Assembly: GCA_963769255.1 (NCBI GenBank)
Contig: CAVYKV010000002.1
Location: forward strand, 372,001-436,000
Reading direction: 5' to 3'
Source of the DNA: JAKACA01 sp963769255
GTDB taxonomy: Bacteria; Actinomycetota; Acidimicrobiia; Acidimicrobiales; Bog-793
Length of the DNA: 64,000 nucleotides
Shown: one piece after another, positions 20,771 to 29,752 of the stretch
Layout of the letters: the number at the start of each line of letters is the position of its first letter
Position numbering within the stretch: position 1 is the first letter of the stretch
The notes under the pieces: generated by a model
Told to the model about the DNA's origin: nothing
Databases searched by the model: none
What the model saw: the letters and a program-made list of their open reading frames with translations, nothing else
Translations under genes and position numbers: made by a program

Positions 20771-21511
20771 CCACGAGCGACGGCAAGGCGCCGGCTCCGG
20801 TGGCGGTGGCCGTCGTCGTCTTCCCGGGGTCGAACTGTGAGCACGATGTCGTCGAGGCGCTCTCGCTCCTCGGCGCCAGGGCCGAGCTCGTCTGGCACAC
20901 GGAACGCTCTCTTTCCGGCTACGACGCCGTCGTCATCCCGGGGGGTTTTGCCCATGGCGACTACCTGAGGCCCGGGGCCATCGCCCGGTTCTCTCCCATC
21001 ATGGATTCCGTGCAGACAGGCGCCGCCGAGGGTCTGCCCGTTCTCGGTATCTGCAACGGATTCCAAGTGCTGACGGAGGCGCACCTGCTCCCGGGCGCGC
21101 TCGATCCGGAACGCGGGCGGACGGTTCCTCTGCGAGATGATCGAGTGCGAGGTGACCTCGACACAATCCGCCATGACGGCGCTGAGCACGCTCGGAGAGC
21201 GCCTCCAGCTCCCGATCAATCATTTCGAGGGCAACTACACCTGCACCCCCGAGACGGCAGAGGTCCTCGAAAGCCAGGGACAGGTGCTCCTGCGCTACGT
21301 GTCCAACCCCAACGGCTCCACCCGGTCGATCGCCGCTGTCGCCAACGAGCTCGGCAACGTCGTGGGACTTATGCCACATCCCGAACGAAGCTGTACCCAC
21401 CTCATGAGCTCGGCGGACGGCCGAGGCCTTCTGCAGTCGTTCCTGACGTCGGCGGCGGCTCCGACCCCGCAAAGTCAAGCGGGGTCGGCCACCGTCCGCG
21501 CCAACGCTTAG
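20767..21511 (+). CDS. purQ: FGAM synthase glutaminase subunit PurQ, frame broken by a +1 insertion
   Basis: Class I glutamine amidotransferase giving ammonia to PurL. The first part has FPGSNCEHD, GGFAHGDYLRPGAIAR and the nucleophile loop LGICNGFQVL. At about 21103 the frame breaks: the expected RNAGGRFLCEMIEC and the catalytic triad region LMPHPERS, with NHFEGNY, are read one frame over until the stop at 21509-21511. One extra base (CTCG instead of CTC or CTG before ATC) explains this. Repaired length is near 247 residues with a C-terminal tail of about 25. Start is GTG 20767 overlapping purS. A real loss would cause purine auxotrophy, so an assembly or read error is more likely. Confidence 0.92.
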
Positions 21512-21945
21512 GAGTGACGGCTCCAGTGAATGCCGGCGCGGGCGAGCACATTGGCAGGCACGCCTACCTCACGCCAAGTCTTGTACTCGATGCCCTTCCG
21601 CTCGCCGTATTCGGCCGCGACGACGACGAATGCCTCTTCCAGCGCCTCGATGTCGACGACCTCGGTGTCCTCGGCATTGGCGAGACGGCGATCCAGGTCG
21701 CGCCGTTGCTGGATGAGGTGCGCACGCTTGAGGGGATCGGCCGAGGCGATCTTGTTGTCGATCTCACTGCGGCGCGACGCCAGCGACTCGCTGCTGACTT
21801 GGCGTCCGCGGCGCGGCTTGTTCTCCTCGAGGGCCTCGAGATAACGGCGAACAGCATTGCCTTGACGACGCCCTTCAGCGAGGGCGTCCTTGTGTTCGTC
21901 GCTCAGGGTCGTCTTGCTCTTGGTCTGTCGTTTCCGTGGGGGCAT
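21508..21945 (-). CDS. Conserved actinobacterial protein of unknown function
   Basis: A 145-residue basic, helical protein (MPPRKRQTKSKTTLSDEHKD, then LAEGRRQGNAVRRYLEALE) ending with YGERKGIEYKTWREVGVPAN and VLARAGIHWSRHS. I recall similar proteins in other actinobacteria with the same closing pattern (ERKGI-Y-WREVGV), of unknown role; the end looks like a small helix-turn-helix or clamp. ATG 21945 was chosen; an open frame reaches 22062 without plausible protein. It is antisense to the pur genes, overlapping the purQ stop by four bases, and splits purQ from purL. Its base composition is visibly less GC-rich than its neighbours. Confidence 0.75.
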   Translation of the reverse strand: MPPRKRQTKSKTTLSDEHKDALAEGRRQGNAVRRYLEALEENKPRRGRQVSSESLASRRSEIDNKIASADPLKRAHLIQQRRDLDRRLANAEDTEVVDIEALEEAFVVVAAEYGERKGIEYKTWREVGVPANVLARAGIHWSRHS

Positions 21946-22061
21946 GCAACAAGTGTCGCCGCGACAGACGCAAAGTGCAACTCCACGCCTACCAACGACA
22001 CCGACGTGCCCCCGCCGAGGGGAGCCAAAGATGATGTCCGCGGCCTCGTAGGGAGCCTGCA

Positions 22062-24332
22062 ATGACAGCTGTACACCGGGAGCTCGGGCTCACCGACGAC
22101 GAATACCGCCTCATCATCGAGACACTCGGACGGGAGCCATTGCCCGTCGAGCTCGCCATGTATTCAGTCATGTGGAGCGAGCACTGCTCCTACAAGTCCT
22201 CTCGGGTTCACCTCCGTCGGCTCCCCTCGGAGGGTGAGGCCGTCCTCGTCGGACCGGGTGAAAACGCCGGTGTGGTCGACGTCGGCGACGGCCTCGCCAT
22301 AGCCGTCCGTATCGAGAGCCACAACCATCCGTCAGCCGTCGAGCCATACCAGGGGGCGGCCACAGGAGTCGGCGGCATCCTGCGTGACGTCTTCACCATG
22401 GGGGCGCGGCCCATCGCCCTCATGGATCCGCTCTTCTTCGGCACCCTCGAAGAGCCGCGCAGCCGCTTCATCTTCGACGGGGTCGTCCGGGGCGTCTCCG
22501 GGTATGGCAACTCCGTGGGCGTCCCCACCGTGGGGGGGCAGCTCACCTTCGCCCCCTGCTACGCCGGCAACCCGCTCGTCAACGTCTTCTGCCTCGGGCT
22601 GCTCCCCGTCGACCGGCTCGTGCTGGGGCGGGCGACGGGCGTAGGCAACCTCGTCGTGCTCCTCGGCTCGCTCACCGGGCGCGACGGCATCGGGGGCGTC
22701 AGCGTCCTCGCCTCGGCCGGCCTCGGGCTCGGTGAATCCTCCAAACGGCCGAGCGTGCAGGTGGGCGATCCCTTCGAGGAGAAACGCCTCATCGAAGCGT
22801 CGCTCGACCTCCTTTCGGAGCACCTCGTCGTGGGCTTGCAGGACCTCGGCGGCGCCGGCTTGGCCTGTGCCACCTCGGAGACGGCGGCACGGGCCGGCCT
22901 CGGGATGGAGATCGACCTCTCCGCCGTGCCGCTGCGGGAAGCAGGCATGTCCCCCGTCGAGATCATGACGAGCGAGAGCCAGGAGCGGATGCTCGCCATC
23001 GTCGAGCCGGCCGCCATCGCCGAGGTGATGGCGACATGTGCCCGCCACGAGGTGCGGGCGACCGTGATCGGCCGGGTGGTCGACACAGGAAGCGACGGTG
23101 TCGGGCACCTCGTCGTGCGGGACGGGCCGCCCGGCTCCGGTGAGGTCGTGGCGGACGTCCCCGCCTCCACCCTGGCCGACGGCGCGCCTCTCTACCACCG
23201 GCCGCTCGCCCCCCCTGCGGGCGACCACCTCGAACCTCCGGCAGCAGCCGCCACGATCGCCCTGTCGGTCGGCGAGGAGTTGCTCGCCCTCCTCTACGAC
23301 CCCGCCTTCGTCTACCGCCAGTACGACCACCAGCTCTTCCTCAACACCGTGGTCGGCCCCGGCGAGGGCGACGCCACCGTCCTGAAGCTCGCTGCCCCCG
23401 GCATCGCCTGGACGGGCAAGGGCCTCGCCCTCAGCTGCGACGCCAACCCGGGATGGTGCGCCGTCTCTCCCCGGCGGGGGGCCGAGCTCACCGTGGCCGA
23501 AGCCGTCCTCAACATCGCCTGCGCGGGGGCGCGCCCCGTCGCCGTCGTCGATTGCCTCAATTTCGGCAACCCCGAGCATCCGGAGGTGATGTGGCAGCTC
23601 TCCGAGGCCGTCGATGGCCTGGCGGCGGCCTGCACGGCCTTCGGGGTCCCGGTCGTCGGCGGCAACGTCTCGCTCTACAACGAGAGCGCCGGCGCCGACA
23701 TCGACCCGACGCCCGTCGTCGGCATCGTGGGCGTCGTCGAGCGCCTCAGCGAGCGGCCGCCCGTGACCTCGCTCCTCGAGGGCGGCTCCGTCGTGCTCCT
23801 CGGAGGCGACGGGAGCCGTCCGGGCGATCTCGTCTCGATGGGCGGTTCCCGCTGGTGGCGGGAGCTCCGGGGCGGTGTGAGCAGTCAGGGCGGTCCTGGC
23901 GGTCCGTTACCCGAGCTCGACTACGACGACCACCGGCACCTCTGCGGCTTCATCGCCGATCTGGTCTCGGCCGCCTGCGCGGGGGAGCCCACCGTGCCGA
24001 TCGCCGGCCTGCACGACGTGAGCGATGGCGGCCTCGGCGTGTGTCTCGCCGAGCTGTGCTGCGCCTCGGGGCTCGGCATCGTCGTGGATGAGACCTGGAC
24101 CGTGGAGGATTTCTTCGTCGAGGCGCCCTCCCGGGTCGTGGCCTGCACGCCCGATGCCCCGGCTCTCGGGAAGGCGGCCAAGCATGCCGGCGTGCGGGCC
24201 CGTGTCATCGGCCTCGCCGGCGGGGAGCGCTTTGTCGTGCCGGGGCTCGTCGATCTCGCCGTCTCCGAGATGAGCTCGGCGCGGGCCGGTCGCCTGCCCG
24301 AGGCCGCCGACCGGGTGGGCGCCTCCGCTTGA
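22062..24332 (+). CDS. purL: FGAM synthase subunit PurL
   Basis: A 756-residue small-type PurL making formylglycinamidine ribonucleotide from FGAR with ATP and ammonia from PurQ. Family parts visible: YSVMWSEHCSYKSSR, GPGENAGVVDVGDGLA, IESHNHPSAVEPYQGAATGVGGI near residue 90, LQDLGGAGLACATSE, and in the second half GNVSLYNES and GLHDVSDGGLGV. Two tandem ATP-grasp-like AIRS folds are present, full length. ATG 22062 has AGGGAG upstream. It is cut off from purS-purQ by an antisense gene, so it likely uses its own promoter in 21946-22061. Confidence 0.95.
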   Translation: MTAVHRELGLTDDEYRLIIETLGREPLPVELAMYSVMWSEHCSYKSSRVHLRRLPSEGEAVLVGPGENAGVVDVGDGLAIAVRIESHNHPSAVEPYQGAATGVGGILRDVFTMGARPIALMDPLFFGTLEEPRSRFIFDGVVRGVSGYGNSVGVPTVGGQLTFAPCYAGNPLVNVFCLGLLPVDRLVLGRATGVGNLVVLLGSLTGRDGIGGVSVLASAGLGLGESSKRPSVQVGDPFEEKRLIEASLDLLSEHLVVGLQDLGGAGLACATSETAARAGLGMEIDLSAVPLREAGMSPVEIMTSESQERMLAIVEPAAIAEVMATCARHEVRATVIGRVVDTGSDGVGHLVVRDGPPGSGEVVADVPASTLADGAPLYHRPLAPPAGDHLEPPAAAATIALSVGEELLALLYDPAFVYRQYDHQLFLNTVVGPGEGDATVLKLAAPGIAWTGKGLALSCDANPGWCAVSPRRGAELTVAEAVLNIACAGARPVAVVDCLNFGNPEHPEVMWQLSEAVDGLAAACTAFGVPVVGGNVSLYNESAGADIDPTPVVGIVGVVERLSERPPVTSLLEGGSVVLLGGDGSRPGDLVSMGGSRWWRELRGGVSSQGGPGGPLPELDYDDHRHLCGFIADLVSAACAGEPTVPIAGLHDVSDGGLGVCLAELCCASGLGIVVDETWTVEDFFVEAPSRVVACTPDAPALGKAAKHAGVRARVIGLAGGERFVVPGLVDLAVSEMSSARAGRLPEAADRVGASA

Positions 24333-24379
24333 CAGCCTCGCCCTCACCATCCGGCGGCTGAGAGCGCTGGGTGCGCCGG

Positions 24380-24811
24380 TTACTCGGCGCGGTGCAGCAG
24401 GAAGGTACCGGTGGCGCGGCTCACGAGCTGAGCCGCCTGGTTCTCGACGCGGGCCTCCGCAAAGGCGATCTGCCGCGTCTCGCGTACGACGGCGCCCCGC
24501 ACCGAGAGGGCGTCGCCGGCGGCGGCGGGGCGCATGAGCTCCGTCTTGAGCTCGATCGTCGCCCTCGTGCGGTCCTTGCCGGAGAGGCCGGCGTTGACGG
24601 CGAAGTTCATGGCGGCGTCGAGCACGACGGCGTGCACGCCCGCCTGCACGACGCCGTGCGGGTTGCAGGCGAGCGCCGTCGGCTCCCAGGCGGCCGTCAC
24701 CCAGCCGGCGTGGTCGTCGTCCTCGACGCCGTAGTCGTCGAACCGCACCCCGAGCTGGCCGATGACCGCCATGCCGCCGTCTCCGAGCCATCGCTTCATG
24801 TCCTTGGCCAC
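24380..24811 (-). CDS. PaaI-like hotdog-fold thioesterase
   Basis: A 143-residue single hotdog domain protein. The region PHGVVQAGVHAVVLDAAMNFAVN is the helix with the PaaI/YdiI catalytic pattern (HG...D), and ATIELKTELMRPAAAGDAL followed by EARVENQAAQLVSRATGTFLL is the usual second half. Such enzymes hydrolyse acyl- or aryl-CoA thioesters. It lies between purL and a thiolase on the other strand, compatible with acyl-CoA metabolism. GTG 24811 is six bases after TACGGT (24818-24823, minus strand), a leaderless promoter. Substrate unknown. Confidence 0.85.
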   Translation of the reverse strand: MAKDMKRWLGDGGMAVIGQLGVRFDDYGVEDDDHAGWVTAAWEPTALACNPHGVVQAGVHAVVLDAAMNFAVNAGLSGKDRTRATIELKTELMRPAAAGDALSVRGAVVRETRQIAFAEARVENQAAQLVSRATGTFLLHRAE

Positions 24812-24921
24812 ATGGCCACCGTATCCGGACGGTCCCGGCCATCGAAGCGGCAGGGTCGGAGGGCGCCTGCAGGGTCGTTGCGCCGGATGGTCCCGTCGGA
24901 CCCGTTGCCGCTACTCTCTTG

Positions 24922-24935
24922 ACTGACACGTCAGT
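24922..24935. promoter_or_regulatory. Inverted repeat ACTGAC-AC-GTCAGT upstream of thiolase gene
   Basis: A perfect 6-base inverted repeat with a 2-base centre, 55 bases before the thiolase ATG. It overlaps a -35-like TTGACT (24919-24924). Shape and place fit a TetR-type operator controlling the thiolase; no such regulator is in the window. Confidence 0.5.
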
Positions 24936-24989
24936 TTGTCTACGAGGCGGACGCCAGAGCCGCCCGCAGTCCCTCAAGGAGAACCAGGG

Positions 24990-26165
24990 ATGCCGAATGC
25001 TGTCATCGTCGATGCCGTCCGCACGCCGGGAGGCAAGCGCAACGGCAAGCTCTCCGGCTGGCACGCCGCCGACCTCGCCGCCGAGACGCTGAAAGCGATC
25101 GCCGAGCGCAACGACCTCGACCCAGCCCTCGTCGACGACGTCGTCATGGGATGCGTCATGCAGGTCGGCGACCAGGCCATCAACGTCGGCCGCAACGCCG
25201 TGCTGGCCGCCGGTTGGCCCGAGGCGGTCCCGGCCACCACGGTCGACCGCCAGTGCGGCTCCTCCCAGCAGTCGATCCACTTCGCCGCCCAGGGCGTCAT
25301 GGCGGGCGCTTACGACACCGTCATCGCCGCCGGCGTGGAGACGATGACCCGCGTGCCGATGGGAGCCTCCATCGGCAGCGGCGTCGGCTTCCCTTTCGGC
25401 CCGACGGTGCGGACTCGCTACGAGGCGGTGGGCGGCCTCGTTCCCCAGGGCATCTCCGCCGAGATGATCGCCGACCGCTGGGAGCTGAGCCGTGAAGAAC
25501 TCGACGCCTTCGGCGCAGCGAGCCAGCAGCGGGCGGTGCGGGCGACGGAGGAGGGGCGTTTCGAGCGGGAGATCGTGCCGACGGAGGTGCGGGACGCCGA
25601 CGGCAACGGCACGGGCGAGATGCTCACGACCGACGAGGGGCTCCGGCCCACCACGACGCCCGAGACGCTCGCCGCTTTGAAGCCCGCCTTCAAGGCGGAC
25701 GGCAAGGTCACGGCAGGCAACTCGTCGCAGATCACCGACGGTGCCTCCGCCGTCCTCATCATGTCGGAGGAGCGGGCGGCGGCGCTCGGCCTGCGGCCGC
25801 GGGCCCGTTTCGTGGCCTTCTCCGTCGTCGGCGTGGACCCGGTCACGATGCTCACGGGACCGATCCCCGCCACGACGAAGGTGCTCGAGAAGGCGAAGCT
25901 CTCACTCGACGACATCGACCTCGTGGAGATCAACGAGGCCTTCGCCTCCGTCGTGCTCGCCTGGGAGCGCGAGCACCACCCGGACATGAGCCGCGTCAAC
26001 GTGAACGGCGGCGCCATCGCCCTCGGCCACCCGCTCGGCGCCTCCGGGGCCAAGCTAACGGCGACCCTGCTCAACGAGCTCGAGCGGACCGGAGGGCGTT
26101 ACGGCCTGCAGACCATGTGCGAGGGCGGCGGGCTCGCCAACGCCATGATCATCGAGCGCCTCTGA
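24990..26165 (+). CDS. fadA: Acetyl-CoA acetyltransferase / 3-ketoacyl-CoA thiolase
   Basis: A 391-residue thiolase. The nucleophile lies in VDRQCGSSQQSIHF (Cys89), the His motif in VNEAF-type VEINEAFASVVLAW, and GGAIALGHPLGASGAK plus CEGGGLANAMIIERL complete the active site. It either condenses two acetyl-CoA or cleaves 3-ketoacyl-CoA; the sequence does not decide. Start ATG 24990 has AAGGAG upstream; the open frame from 24936 adds no homology. It may supply acetoacetyl-CoA for the pathway of the 3-hydroxyacyl-CoA dehydrogenase and MeaA at the window's right end, though they are 36 kb apart. Confidence 0.92.
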   Translation: MPNAVIVDAVRTPGGKRNGKLSGWHAADLAAETLKAIAERNDLDPALVDDVVMGCVMQVGDQAINVGRNAVLAAGWPEAVPATTVDRQCGSSQQSIHFAAQGVMAGAYDTVIAAGVETMTRVPMGASIGSGVGFPFGPTVRTRYEAVGGLVPQGISAEMIADRWELSREELDAFGAASQQRAVRATEEGRFEREIVPTEVRDADGNGTGEMLTTDEGLRPTTTPETLAALKPAFKADGKVTAGNSSQITDGASAVLIMSEERAAALGLRPRARFVAFSVVGVDPVTMLTGPIPATTKVLEKAKLSLDDIDLVEINEAFASVVLAWEREHHPDMSRVNVNGGAIALGHPLGASGAKLTATLLNELERTGGRYGLQTMCEGGGLANAMIIERL

Positions 26166-26234
26166 CTGCAGGCGACGCGGGCGCCTCCGTCGGCGCGGGC
26201 GGGAGCCGTCAGTCGGCGGCCGCCGCCTCCTCGC

Positions 26235-26777
26235 TCAGTGGTAGAAGGTCGCCATGAAGAGGCCGACGACGATGGCCACGATCCCCCCGATGAGGTACCA
26301 GTTGTTGGTGCCGCCGGGCAGGACGTTCACATAGTTGAGCACGATCGTGAGCAGCCCGAGGATGAGGAACGCCAGGAGGACGAAGGGGTACCAGGGCGGG
26401 CTCTGGCGCCGCTCCTTCGGAATGGGGTGCGTGTAGCGCCCCGTGCGGGAGACGGCCCGGGCCGGTGGCCCGCCACCCTTCGGCGTCGTCCGCCCCCGCC
26501 CCCGCCGCCGGGGTGCAGGCTCGGTGCTGGCGGCCGCCGCCTTGGCGGCGGCGCTTTCCCTGATCGTTTCCGACCGGCTCTTCCGGGCGGCCGGGGTCGG
26601 CCGCTCCGGCGGCTTGTCGCCTCCGGCGAGAGCGGTGGCGTCGTCGGCGGCGTCCTCTCCCGGCTCGGGCTGCCCCGCCTCCCCGGTCAGCTCGTCGTCG
26701 TCCCCGCCGGCAACGTCGTCGGCGTCGTCGGGGGCGTCGTCCGCGGAATCGCCGACGCCGGAGGTGGTCTCTGACAC
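26235..26777 (-). CDS. crgA: Cell division protein CrgA
   Basis: A 180-residue membrane protein. The C-terminal 60 residues, PPWYPFVLLAFLILGLLTIV and LNYVNVLPGGTNNWYLIGGI with a final VGLFMATFYH, are the two-helix CrgA domain that helps place FtsZ and recruits PBPs at the actinobacterial septum. The N-terminal 115 residues are long for CrgA: acidic first, then Pro/Ala/Arg-rich. It is divergent from pabA as in mycobacteria, near the pknB cluster. The start is GTG 26777, eight bases after TATCCT on the minus strand. Confidence 0.92.
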   Translation of the reverse strand: MSETTSGVGDSADDAPDDADDVAGGDDDELTGEAGQPEPGEDAADDATALAGGDKPPERPTPAARKSRSETIRESAAAKAAAASTEPAPRRRGRGRTTPKGGGPPARAVSRTGRYTHPIPKERRQSPPWYPFVLLAFLILGLLTIVLNYVNVLPGGTNNWYLIGGIVAIVVGLFMATFYH

Positions 26778-26840
26778 GACTGGTCAGGATAGGGCCTTCG
26801 TGGCGGTCGGTCGTGCCAGTGGGTCGTCGGTAGCCTTCGT

Positions 26841-27440
26841 ATGATGGGACCGCGGGTCGTCGTCGTCGACAACTACGACAGCTTCGTCTACAACCTCGTG
26901 CAGTACCTCGGCGAGCTCGGAGCCGAGCCCGAGGTCGTGCGCAACGACGCCATGGACCTCGAGGGGCTCCGGGCACTGCGACCGGATGCTGTCGTCGTCT
27001 CGCCCGGTCCGGGGCGGCCGGCCAGCGCCGGCATCAGCAACGAGGTCATCGCCGCCTTCGGTGCCGACGGCATCCCGGTGCTCGGCGTCTGCCTCGGCCA
27101 CCAATGCATCGGCGAGGTCTTCGGTGGCGAGGTCGTGCGGGCCGGTGAGATCGTGCACGGCAAGGCATCGGAGGTCACGCACGACGGCGAGGGCGTCTTC
27201 CGCGGCCTGCCCAACCCGCTCGTGGCCACCCGCTACCACTCGCTCGTGGTGGACGCAGCCTCGGTGCCCGAGTGCCTCATCGTGACGGCGCGCACGGCCG
27301 ACGGGCTCGTGATGGGACTGCGCCACCGTGAGCTCCCCGTCGAGGGCGTGCAATTCCATCCCGAGTCGATCCTCACCGGCCAGGCCGGCCGCGACCTCTT
27401 GGCCAACTTCCTGCAGGCGGCGGGCGCCGCCGCCTACTGA
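26841..27440 (+). CDS. pabA: Glutamine amidotransferase, anthranilate/aminodeoxychorismate synthase component II
   Basis: A 199-residue class I glutaminase subunit. It begins VVVVDNYDSFVYNLVQYL; the nucleophile is in LGVCLGHQCIGEVFGG, and the His/Glu pair in GVQFHPESI. TrpG and PabA cannot be told apart by sequence; in mycobacteria the gene next to pknB is called trpG/pabA. No chorismate-binding partner (TrpE/PabB) is in the window. TAGCCT (26831-26836) is seven bases before the second ATG at 26844, so that may be the true leaderless start. It converges with pknB, ten bases away. Confidence 0.9.
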   Translation: MMGPRVVVVDNYDSFVYNLVQYLGELGAEPEVVRNDAMDLEGLRALRPDAVVVSPGPGRPASAGISNEVIAAFGADGIPVLGVCLGHQCIGEVFGGEVVRAGEIVHGKASEVTHDGEGVFRGLPNPLVATRYHSLVVDAASVPECLIVTARTADGLVMGLRHRELPVEGVQFHPESILTGQAGRDLLANFLQAAGAAAY

Positions 27441-27450
27441 GGAGGCCTCG

Positions 27451-29703
27451 TCAGGGGTTCACGACCCAGGTGAAGCTCTGCGTCCCGCTGGCGCCGGTGC
27501 GGTCCGTCACCGTGACGGTGACGACGAAGGTGCCGGGGTTGGTCGGCTTCCCGGAGATGAGGCCGGTCGAGGAGTCGATCGTCAGCCCAGGTGGCAAGTT
27601 CGTCGCCGTGTAGGCGAGGGTCGGGTTCGGCCCGCCCGAATCGGTCGCCTGGATCTGGAGCGAGACGGACGTACCGACGGTCGAGGTCTGCTGACCGGGT
27701 GAGGTGACGGTCACGACGTGGCCGAGGCCGTACGTGAGCGTCACGGTCGAGCCAGGGGCGACCGAGGTCGGTCCGGTCGGGTTCTGGTCGATCACGAGGT
27801 TCGTCTCGTTCGGGGGACTCGGTGCCGTCAGCAAGGTGACAACGAGGCCGAGGTTGTGGAGATCGTTCTCGGCCTGCTGGTAGTTCTTGCCGAGATAGCT
27901 CGAGATGGCGATGCCCGGTCCCTCCGAGACGATCAGCGTGATGGGCGAGTGGAGCGGCTGGTAGCTACTGATCGGGGGACTCGTGCTGATCACGTCGCCC
28001 TTCTTCACCGTGGACGAGAGCTGCTGTTGAGGCGTCGCCAGGTCGAAGCCCTCGTTCGTGAGCGTCGTCTGAGCCGTGGCGAGCGGCTGGTTCTTCACGT
28101 TCGGCACCTGCAGGAGCTCCGATCCGCCGTAGTAGTAGAGCGTCACCGTGCCGTTCGGAGCGATGGCGGAGTTGGCGCTCGGCACCGTCTTCCAGACGTC
28201 GTTCAGAACTTGTCCCTGCAGGCGCCGAGTCGGCTTCAGCACGTACCCGAGCCCGAGCGACTTGAGCTTGACCTCGGCCTCCGAATAGGAGTCACCGAGA
28301 AGCGGCGGCACGATCTTGCTGCCCGGCCCGAGCGAGTAGTTCACGGTGACGGCGTCGCCCTTCCGCACCTGGGCGCCCTTGTCCGGGTTCGTGGAGAGAA
28401 CGATCCCCTTGGCGGCGTTGCTCTTCTCGCCCATCGGGTCCGGGACGAGACCGTCGCGCTCGAGGACGCGCTTCACCGTGGCGAGCTGGCGACCCTCGAG
28501 CCCGCTCGGCACGCGGAAGTAGCCCTCGCCGCCCAGGTAGCCGAGCTGGTGGGCCCCGTAGATGACAAGGGGCACGAGGGCGGCGATGAGCACGATGCCG
28601 ACGACGGTCCAGGGGATCCAGCGGCGTTTCGGCATGACGGGGGCGCCCGGCGGCACCCCCCGTCCGCGCCCGTTGCCGGCGGCCGGCTGCCCGGTGGGAG
28701 CGCCCGCCTCCGCTTCGGCGACTCCGCCGGCGGCCGCTGCGCCCAGCACGGCGGTGGCGGCGGTGCCGACGGAGCCCTGGCGAGCCGTGACGCCCCCGAA
28801 CGGCATCGCCTGCGTAGGCAGACCGACGCTCGCCATGGGCGCCATGACGGGGGAGCCCTGCATGAATCGCTGCAGGTCAGCCTGCAGATCCTCCGCTGTG
28901 GCGTAGCGATCCGCCGGGTTCTTCTCCATGGCGTGCATGATCACGGCCTCGAGCGGGGGCGGCACGGACGGCTCGATCTGGCGGGGCGGGACGGGCGTCT
29001 CCGACACGTGTTTGTAGGCGATGGCGACCGGGGTGTCCGCCATGAAGGGCGGACGGCCCGTCACCATCTCGTAGAGCACGACACCGAGGGAGTAGACGTC
29101 GCTGCGGCCGTCCACGCCGAGGCCCTGCGCCTGCTCGGGGGAGAAATACGTGGCGGTCCCCATGACGAGGCCGGTCTGCGTCACGCTCTCGTCGGCGCCG
29201 ACGGCGCGGGCGATGCCGAAGTCGGCCACCTTCACCTGGCCGTCGCGGGTGATGAGGACGTTGCCCGGCTTCACGTCGCGGTGCACGACCCCGTGACGGT
29301 GGGCGTAGCTGAGCGCTTTGGCGATGTCGACGGCGATGGCGGCCGCCTGCAGGGGCGGGAGGGGGGCGTGGAGCCGGATGACCTGCGACAGGGTGTCGCC
29401 GTCGATGTGCTCCATGACGATGAAGTACGTCCGCTCCGATTCCCCCCAGTCGAAGACCGGCACGATGTTCGGGTGCGAAAGGTTGGCGGCAGCCTGTGCC
29501 TCCCGGCGGAACCGCTCCACGAAGGAGCTGTCGCTCGACAGCTCCGGGAAGAGCACCTTCAAGGCGACTGGCCGGTCGAGGAGGAGGTCGCGGGCGAGGT
29601 ACACCTGGGCGGTGCCGCCGCGGGCGATCTGGTTGCGCAACTCGTAGCGCCCGTTGTAGATCGGCGGGGCCGCCTCACCGCTCGGCGGGACGTTCACGGA
29701 CAT
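27451..29703 (-). CDS. pknB: PASTA-domain Ser/Thr kinase PknB with an extra C-terminal Ig-like domain
   Basis: A 750-residue transmembrane kinase controlling cell wall growth and division. The kinase domain (residues about 20-280) has the ATP lysine in VALKVL (K49), HRDVKPGNVL (D143) and VADFGIARA; the activation loop VTQTGLVMGTATYFSPE keeps two Thr residues as in mycobacterial PknB. A proline/alanine-rich juxtamembrane part leads to one helix (363-383). Outside are four PASTA repeats (about 396-457, 464-526, 531-594, 598-659) that bind muropeptides or lipid II. Then comes an Ig-like domain of the putative-Ig/cadherin-like type (664-750, with LPPGLTIDSSTGLISGKP), which I do not know from PknB. 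It is last in the fhaA-fhaB-pstP-pbpA-pknB order. Confidence 0.95.
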   Translation of the reverse strand: MSVNVPPSGEAAPPIYNGRYELRNQIARGGTAQVYLARDLLLDRPVALKVLFPELSSDSSFVERFRREAQAAANLSHPNIVPVFDWGESERTYFIVMEHIDGDTLSQVIRLHAPLPPLQAAAIAVDIAKALSYAHRHGVVHRDVKPGNVLITRDGQVKVADFGIARAVGADESVTQTGLVMGTATYFSPEQAQGLGVDGRSDVYSLGVVLYEMVTGRPPFMADTPVAIAYKHVSETPVPPRQIEPSVPPPLEAVIMHAMEKNPADRYATAEDLQADLQRFMQGSPVMAPMASVGLPTQAMPFGGVTARQGSVGTAATAVLGAAAAGGVAEAEAGAPTGQPAAGNGRGRGVPPGAPVMPKRRWIPWTVVGIVLIAALVPLVIYGAHQLGYLGGEGYFRVPSGLEGRQLATVKRVLERDGLVPDPMGEKSNAAKGIVLSTNPDKGAQVRKGDAVTVNYSLGPGSKIVPPLLGDSYSEAEVKLKSLGLGYVLKPTRRLQGQVLNDVWKTVPSANSAIAPNGTVTLYYYGGSELLQVPNVKNQPLATAQTTLTNEGFDLATPQQQLSSTVKKGDVISTSPPISSYQPLHSPITLIVSEGPGIAISSYLGKNYQQAENDLHNLGLVVTLLTAPSPPNETNLVIDQNPTGPTSVAPGSTVTLTYGLGHVVTVTSPGQQTSTVGTSVSLQIQATDSGGPNPTLAYTATNLPPGLTIDSSTGLISGKPTNPGTFVVTVTVTDRTGASGTQSFTWVVNP

Positions 29704-29752
29704 GTCGGGTCGAGCCTATTCGTCGTCCCCCGGGAGATGGCTGCCATCGGGC

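Noticed and set aside
21137..21511. A separate small gene downstream of purQ
   Set aside because: Its translation is the missing C-terminal half of PurQ including the catalytic His/Glu region, so it belongs to a frameshifted purQ.
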